Assembly (NCBI RefSeq): GCF_015706575.1
Contig: NW_024037076.1
Coordinates: 6,668,777-6,732,776, forward strand
From: Patiria miniata
Lineage: Eukaryota; Echinodermata; Asteroidea; Valvatida; Asterinidae
Direction: 5' to 3'
DNA: 64,000 bases
Shown: positions 60,401 through 64,000 of the stretch, in pieces
Layout of the letters: every line of letters starts with the position of its first letter
Position numbering within the stretch: the stretch's first letter is position 1
Made by a program: the position numbers and the translations under genes
Notes under the pieces: generated by a model
Databases searched by the model: none
What the model saw: only the letters and a program-made list of their open reading frames with translations
What the model was told of the DNA's origin: nothing

Positions 60401-63232
60401 GCAAACTCTTGTACTCGACCAGATTTTGATATATGCTCCGACCAGAAAACAATAACCAGGAGGGGTAGACGACTCAGATCCACTACTGTGTCTGGTCTTG
60501 TCAGAACCTAACACTGAGCGATACAAGAAATCTACTATTCCATCACTGCCCATCACTACCCAGAATTTTATAATAGTCTGTTTAATATGAGTCTAGCCTC
60601 TGTAATATACCTATTTTTATATTAATTTTTAATAATTTTTTATAATAATTTGTATATACTTCCTGCATTTTTTGTGCCTGTTATTGCAATAGCTTATTCC
60701 TTCTGTGTGTATGTGTGTCCTCCTCAGTTGGAAAAAGTGTACAAAACCAATGAGAGCTGTTGCGAAAAAGTTAAAGTATAAACAAAGGAAAAGGGAAGAG
60801 GAACAAAAGAAAATCCTTGATTTACACCATAAACAAACGTGGGTGTCTGTGTGTGTGTGTGTTATGTTTTGGTTAGGTTAACTCTTGTCAGCACGATAAC
60901 TTGAGAAATACTTTACTTAGGTACTTGAAATTTGGTTTGTGGATTGTTCTTGATAGTCTTAAGAAGCCTATTGATTTTGGGGGCCGACAGGTCAAAGGTC
61001 AAGATCACTATTGCTAAAACAATAAAAATCGTCCATTTTGGTTAGCAACACTGACTTTATAAAAACCGTCAGCATGCCAGGGGGATTGCGCAAATCTCAC
61101 TTGCAGTATTTTTCATCAGTAATGTCTCACATTATTTATCTTTTAAAGTTATAATGATAATTAATATGCCTATTTTTATATTAATATTTAATAATTGTTT
61201 TTATGTATTTTTTTATACACTGGACTTTGAATGTTCTTATTTGTTTTTATCAATCATTGTAGAATTTTTTGTTTAATTCACATTTGTGCTTCCTCCTTTT
61301 AGGTTCAATTTGTTCCCCCATCTTTCCTTTCCGACTGTTTTCTCCTTTTCCTTTATTCTTCTCTAATTTTTATTCCATTTCCCATTCCCTTAACCCCTTC
61401 CTGCTTTTTTTAATCAGTAATGTCTCGCATTATTTTCTTTTTAAAGTAATAATGATGATTACTTTCTTATGTGCAACATTTGCACTATTTTAACTTACAC
61501 TCTAGATTTAAAAAAAATGGTTTTGGCATACATTTATACTTTTTAACTGAAAAAAACTATGCAAATTTGAATGTTTTCAGCATGTTGGCTGTTTTTAATA
61601 CAAATAGAAAATAAACCATAAAAACCCAGAAATGCTACCTTCAAGATGAGGGGTGGTGTCGGGCTATGTTGCACTTTATGAAAGTTATCTGAGTAATGAT
61701 GCTCAGGTTGAAAGAAAGAAAAATACTGCGATCCTTGGCTTCTTGATGTACACATTTTGCCATCAAAAGTAATTGGCCTGTGCTTAATGAGATGGAAAAT
61801 CTCTGAGGAAGGAGAAAGGGAAAAAAGGCTCCCTAAGCAAAATTTATTTGTGTGCGTGGATAATTTTTTTTTTTTTGGTCCAATCTGCATTTCACCTTGG
61901 CTTCCAAGTGTGCACAGCAATTACTGTAAGAGGTACATGTCTGTTTTTACTGTAATTAGCACCTTCAGAGACCAAATGACTTTGTGATGAGGAATCCTTT
62001 TATCGGAAGGCCACCCACAGATGGGGTTTATGTGTCTGTGCATTGGTCAGGTGGTTGCATTTCAACAGCGTTCAGTGTGTCAATGACAATGTGCTGTATT
62101 GTGAAGGTTTGTATAGCTGGACTTTTTCAGTTAACATGTTAACAGCTTTTGTACAAAAATGAGCAGCATATCTTTTTTTTTTCTTCTTTACTTTATTCAT
62201 TGCAATTTCCATTTATAAAAAAAAATCAAATTATTGTTTTTGCTATTTGTTTTGAATGATTGTTGATAATTTTCAAGTTCATTTTCTCACTCTGTAAGCT
62301 TTTAAAGTAATAAGTTGTTCAACCCAAACAGGTTCAATTTACTTGAATGTTGAATTTTTTAAAATGAATTTAGTAATGCCATTCTGTTTTTAACACCTCA
62401 CTTGTGTAATTTTGGCTGATTAGTAACAGTTAAATTAAACTTGGACAAGTTGTGCAACACCTTTCCCAAACCACCAGCATATAATTGAATTACCCTCCAC
62501 CAGGAAACCACAATTTCTCAGGGACAGGTCCCCCCCCCCCCCCCTCAGAACTTTACTTCTATCTTCTCCCTACAATTACTGGGGAAAAAACTTTTTTCCA
62601 GTCTCATGATAGATAACAGAACTGTTAGCTTAACAGTGGCCAAAATGTATACCGCGCTGCTATTTAATCCCTTGTAAATAACTTAACAAAGCACTTTGGG
62701 AGGGGAAAAAGTACGTCCCTGACTGTGTTGTAAGTAGAAACACAAAACTACTTTGTAATCCTATCACAGAAACTGATGACTGCTCACCCAGGAGTTATTA
62801 CGGAGAGCACCGACTTATAATGTGCCGCATTAAAAAAGCAAACCTGAAGTAATTTTTGATTACCTTTTAATGGAAGGATTACTTGAATAGTGCATCTGTT
62901 TTGGTGCGTGCCGTGTGTATGCTTGCCGCAATGGAACTTTTCAAATTTGCTTCCCCTGTATGCTCGTTCATTCAGGAGAAATCTCTGGGGGCTCATAACA
63001 CTCACGATGCATATACAAGAGTTGTGCCAGTTGATCAGTTTGAATCAGGATGGGTTTTTTAATACATGTACATACTAATGCACTGCGAGGGTTCTTTTAG
63101 TCTCAGCAATTATGGCCCCGCAGTGGCTCCAGTGTTGAACATCTGCTCATGAGTAGCCGTTCTGCAGCACGGTCAAGGAAGCCTATGTCAGACATCATCA
63201 TCATCAGCAGCATCAGTAAATGGCTTTCTTAA
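33456..63232 (+). CDS. DDX31: DDX31, nucleolar DEAD-box RNA helicase
   Basis: Exons are 33456-33521, 37605-37865, 40220-40288, 42512-42626, 43104-43213, 43455-43496, 44009-44193, 45484-45868, 46516-46662, 46930-46989, 49597-49647, 50813-50952, 51409-51587 and 52166-52349. Two proposed ones follow, 60728-60838 and 63124-63232. All phases agree, giving about 737 residues. Motifs: Q-motif region [21 protein letters not shown] (166-173); PTRELALQ (204-211); GGEKKK; TPGR (254-257); DEAD (279-282); SAT (313-315); [19 protein letters not shown] (509-516). The family-specific pieces [10 protein letters not shown] and [20 protein letters not shown] identify DDX31, the animal relative of yeast Dbp7, which acts in 60S ribosomal subunit assembly. 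The acceptor of exon 3 (CCAAG) is weak. The last two exons rest on phase, basic composition and the poly(A) signal at 63484. Confidence 0.93.
33533..34978. mobile_element. Element D: array-ended transposon right after DDX31 exon 1, 8-bp duplication
   Basis: GGTATAGC lies at 33525-33532 and 34979-34986. The left end GAATGTTGG leads into nine copies of a 16-base unit, ACAACTCGTACCCGAG with variants. The right end has about seven inverted copies, one interrupted by TCACAAATTTGG. Its first 22 bases parallel those of element B. It inserted only 11 bases after the exon 1 boundary. It contains another element at 33998-34567 and no coding region. Confidence 0.9.
33998..34567 (-). mobile_element. TIR element with tRNA-like promoter inside element D
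   Basis: The left end CAGTGTATATTTTGCCGGAG is mirrored on the right (CTCCGGCAAAATATCCACTA). Subterminal blocks share AAACCTTTAGTAA and GTTAGTTTGCCG. The minus strand has an A-box-like TGGTGTAATGGTTAAGC (34398-34414) and a B-box-like GTTCGATTCC (34351-34360), then GACCGCACCA. The arms of a true tRNA do not pair, so it is tRNA-derived rather than a tRNA gene. Compare 14346-14783. Confidence 0.6.
35289..35513. mobile_element. Small MITE with about 27-bp inverted ends
   Basis: AAAGATTTCCATATATATACGAAGTTCAC at the left is mirrored by GTGAACTTCGTATATGGAAATCTTTCC at the right, with two extra bases in one arm (TATA repeat). It is about 225 bp, lies in DDX31 intron 1, and has no open frame of note beyond a short minus-strand one. 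Confidence 0.7.
35687..35829. repeat. Two tandem hairpins of about 66 bp
   Basis: Each unit pairs GTCTGGTTCCCAGACCAAAA (or a one-base variant) plus GATTC with GAATCTTTTGGTCTGGGAAC. The two units are separated by a short AT-rich spacer. The phrase AGTCTGGTTCCC also occurs in the TTAA-flanked MITEs upstream of TTF1. Confidence 0.85.
37195..37382 (-). mobile_element. SINE-like dispersed repeat, minus orientation
   Basis: It is a reverse copy of the repeat at 49150-49400. The shared blocks are GGTCTCATTCCTGA, CAGGGATAATAATTG and the GGTATAAAGTGCTATA type, along with GTACCTGCAAAGGTAGAGACC. The class is inferred from size and dispersal only. Confidence 0.55.
38123..39866. mobile_element. Possible solitary LTR (uncertain)
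   Basis: The segment begins TGTAACCGG and ends CCTGGTTACA, so it has the TG...CA ends with a 7-base inversion usual for LTRs. It sits as one block within DDX31 intron 2. No clear target duplication was found and no internal retroviral-type region is present, so this stays tentative. If correct it is an old remnant. Confidence 0.25.
40622..40785. repeat. Tandem hairpins built on TTTAGATAAATCGCTTTCTG
   Basis: Two consecutive hairpins each pair TAGATAAATCGCTTTCTGAA with TTCAGAAAGCGATTTATCTA around a TAGTGTTTCTAAGCACTA-type centre. They are joined and flanked by AATAATCATCTA and TAGATGATTA, which form an outer pair. It lies in DDX31 intron 3, about 1.7 kb before exon 4. Confidence 0.9.
41158..41310. 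mobile_element. Fold-back element in DDX31 intron 3
   Basis: GTGATGGAGCAGTTATAAGT and GAGATGTTTCAAACCGG on the left pair with GGTTTGAAACGTCACGTT and CATAACTTCTCCATCAC on the right. The total is about 150 bp. It resembles a short MITE. Confidence 0.7.
42690..42965 (+). repeat. Dispersed repeat R, diverged copy
   Basis: It contains TACTGGTTTGCGCACGTATG, GAAGTACGCAC, CTGAATGTGC, GCCACAG, then CCCAACTTTCCCTTCATAAC and GTGCACGGAGCCCATA. The same order occurs at 48796-49150 and, inverted, at 50045-50410. It lies in DDX31 intron 4. Confidence 0.65.
44466..45258. mobile_element. pogo/Tigger-like non-autonomous element in DDX31 intron 7
   Basis: TA flanks both ends (44464-44465 and 45259-45260). The left end CATTAACTCCGGCTAAACC mirrors the right end GGTTTAGCCGGAGTTTACTG. 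CAGTAAACTCC-type termini with a TA duplication are typical of pogo/Tigger. Several AAGTCG(G/T)C repeats lie just inside both ends. No transposase was seen. Confidence 0.8.
45968..46081 (+). pseudogene. Duplicated 3' part of DDX31 exon 8 inside intron 8
   Basis: About 110 bp after exon 8 ends, the text encodes [19 protein letters not shown] followed by [12 protein letters not shown], then a GT donor. The end of exon 8 encodes [19 protein letters not shown] followed by [12 protein letters not shown], then GT. The copy has no stop and most differences keep or mildly alter the amino acid. It starts partway through exon 8, so a clean mutually exclusive exon would need its own acceptor. CCAG at 45992 and TTAG at 45985 are candidates, but neither gives an obviously matching phase. 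It is either an alternative exon or a relic. Confidence 0.75.
48796..49150 (+). repeat. Dispersed repeat R, plus-orientation copy
   Basis: It starts GGGCTCCATGCGCCAACAAA and ends GTGCACGGAGCCCATAG, so its ends are themselves roughly inverted (GGGCTCC/GGAGCCC). It includes GACGGGACACACGGCGTGTG, TTTGCGTGCGAAGTACGCAC and CAGACTAATCCCCGCCCCCC. It lies about 450 bp before DDX31 exon 11. Confidence 0.75.
49150..49405 (+). mobile_element. SINE-like dispersed repeat
   Basis: It carries TTTATACCTAAGGTTCAAAG, ATTATTATCCCTGTTCTTCA, TACTCCTGGGTGGAGAGAGG, AAAGTGTCTTGCCCAAGAAC and a GGGTTTGAACCCACG end. The AAAGTGTCTTGCCCAAG phrase is common in dispersed repeats of aquatic animals, as I recall. A reversed copy lies at 37195-37382. 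It directly abuts repeat R. Confidence 0.6.
50045..50410 (-). repeat. Dispersed repeat R, inverted copy
   Basis: Read on the minus strand, it repeats the blocks of 48796-49150 in order: GGGCTCCATGCGCCAACAAA, GACGGGACACATAGCGTGTG, GTACGCATGAC, CAGACTAATCCC, and CTTGTGCACGGAGCCCATAG at its outer end. With the plus copy it brackets DDX31 exon 11. Confidence 0.75.
51232..51280. repeat. 16-bp tandem repeat, three copies
   Basis: AGTCCCAAGTAGTGTT is repeated three times without change in DDX31 intron 12. Confidence 0.9.
57726..57894. mobile_element. Fold-back MITE with GGGGTGCGTTTTGG ends
   Basis: GGGGTGCGTTTTGGCGGTCA plus TAACCAAGAATT on the left is mirrored by TGACCACCAAAACGCACCCC on the right. 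Beyond these, GTTCGGTTGTTTCT pairs with AGAAACAACCGAAC, giving arms of about 50 bases. No target duplication was settled. Confidence 0.8.
58031..58345. mobile_element. MITE with 39-bp terminal inverted repeats
   Basis: ATAAATGTGGCCAATTTACT plus GGACTGCCTCCGTAAATAA at the left (58031-58069) is mirrored at 58307-58345 with one mismatch. A relative of one end lies near 37050-37095 (GTGGCCTATTTACTGGACTA). It is 315 bp. Confidence 0.85.
58505..58620. repeat. ACATGT-rich simple repeat
   Basis: Repeated ACATGTAC and ACACATGT units make a self-complementary simple-sequence patch of about 115 bp. Confidence 0.85.
60040..60520 (+). mobile_element. LINE fragment: C-terminal reverse-transcriptase region
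   Basis: A 5' stretch in one frame encodes [17 protein letters not shown] followed by [20 protein letters not shown] and [13 protein letters not shown]. This matches the post-catalytic part of non-LTR reverse transcriptases (the L-G-V-x-I-x-x-D-x-x-W-x-x-H type, then R-L-x-x-L-x-x-L-K). A second frame further on ([17 protein letters not shown] then [13 protein letters not shown]) matches the usual tail. The piece is 5'-truncated and out of frame between the two parts, so it is inactive. It most resembles CR1/L2-like or related clades. Confidence 0.75.
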
Positions 63233-63483
63233 GGCTTACGCCCTCCTCCCCCCCCCCCCCCTTCTTCCATTTGACCAATATTTGCAACCAAGAAGTGACA
63301 TATTGAAGGTATGCCAGGGACCTCCATGGATGTCTCTGCGTTAATATTGGCCATAATGGGACCTCTCCCAATGTGAGGATGCAAGGACCTCTATTCTCAG
63401 CCATTTTGCCCCCCTGGCAGTCTAGGACAATGGCCTACGGACAGCCACGTGTTCCATAGCGACATGCACACTTGCACACTCGC

Positions 63484-63489
63484 AATAAA
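63484..63489 (+). terminator. AATAAA poly(A) signal after the proposed last DDX31 exon
   Basis: The signal lies 252 bp after the TAA ending the proposed terminal exon at 63232. It supports, but does not prove, that the gene ends here. Confidence 0.5.
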
Positions 63490-64000
63490 TAGTGTTGTTA
63501 TAGCAAGCATCAGCTAAGCTATTGTGACCCGTGTTTGTATGTTTGTGTTCTGGAAGCATGTCATGGTTTACAGCCATTCAACAAATGAAGAGACAGGGAT
63601 TATGCTGGGCTGGTCATGCGTAGGGTTGTATACTTGCTTTTTTTTACTGGCACTTTCAGCTTTGGCCCGGAGCAGTAATAATGGGGAGAATGTATGTCAG
63701 CGTTATTCATGGCTTGTCTAATTACCGTTTGACTTGGCAATGGGGTTTTGATGACTTCCCAATCTGTTGCTAAATCTGTATGTGACCAGGGACAAACCCT
63801 TGAAGAAATGGCCTTTCAGCATTTTTCTATGGACATTTTCATTCAAAGAAAAACCTTTTTTTCAAACACAGCCAAGCATCTGGCATCGTATTGGCACCAC
63901 AAAAACACAAGAGTTTTGATAATTGTGATTCTGCGCAATGAGCTGATTGACAATCACTTTTCATTCGGGGAATAATTCCGAATTTTTCCTGCATTATACT
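63490..64000. other. Sequence after DDX31; nothing recognised
   Basis: Short open frames only, on both strands. None shows a recognisable protein, splice sites or repeats. Confidence 0.5.

Larger units (their letters stand above)
52350..60727. other. Long DDX31 intron 14 (8.4 kb)
   Basis: It is mostly AT-rich sequence without recognisable exons. It carries an inverted partial copy of repeat R (55590-55762, ending GTTGGCGCACAGAGCCCATA), C-runs at 56421-56431 and 56581-56595, two MITEs (57726-57894 and 58031-58345), an ACATGT-rich patch, G-runs near 59442-59471, and a LINE fragment. Nothing between 52350 and 55500 stood out. Confidence 0.6.

Overview
This window is animal nuclear DNA with a low gene density. 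It has spliced genes with GT-AG introns, AATAAA poly(A) signals, and introns full of small non-autonomous transposons, hairpins, poly-G/poly-C runs and ACATGT-rich stretches. AK8, a TTF1-type Myb factor, a BEN-domain protein and the overall repeat style point to a marine invertebrate. An invertebrate deuterostome such as an echinoderm is my best guess, but the sequence does not prove it.

Layout: (1) 1-202 (-), the 5' end of an unrecognised gene running off the left edge. (2) 1383-3745 (+), a two-exon BEN-domain gene with a very large repeat array encoding about 22 acidic/proline-rich units. (3) 6365-13888 (-), the first four coding exons of adenylate kinase 8 (AK8); the rest would lie beyond the left edge, which would place the BEN gene inside an AK8 intron. 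(4) 13889-17020, the divergent intergenic region between AK8 and TTF1, with a 126-bp perfect-style palindrome and two MITEs in tandem. (5) 17042-30814 (+), a complete ten-exon TTF1-like gene. (6) 33456-63232 (+), DDX31, a nucleolar DEAD-box helicase, with fourteen secure exons and two proposed 3' exons.

All exon phases were checked by hand and agree. AK8, TTF1 and DDX31 are also near neighbours on human 9q34, so this looks like old conserved linkage. TTF1 (rDNA termination and silencing) and DDX31 (large-subunit assembly) both belong to ribosome production and lie head to tail here. AK8 is a cilium-associated nucleotide kinase and shares no obvious pathway with them.

The most unusual content is a set of transposons whose terminal inverted repeats are tandem arrays of 10-16-bp units. 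Three have clear 8-bp target duplications (11266-13769, 23539-24092, 33533-34978). A fourth (12743-13682) sits in a three-level nest inside the first. Other points of note are a palindrome with a 9-bp target duplication, paired TTAA-flanked MITEs whose central palindromes differ by compensatory changes, and a duplicated piece of DDX31 exon 8 that is still open and still has a splice donor.
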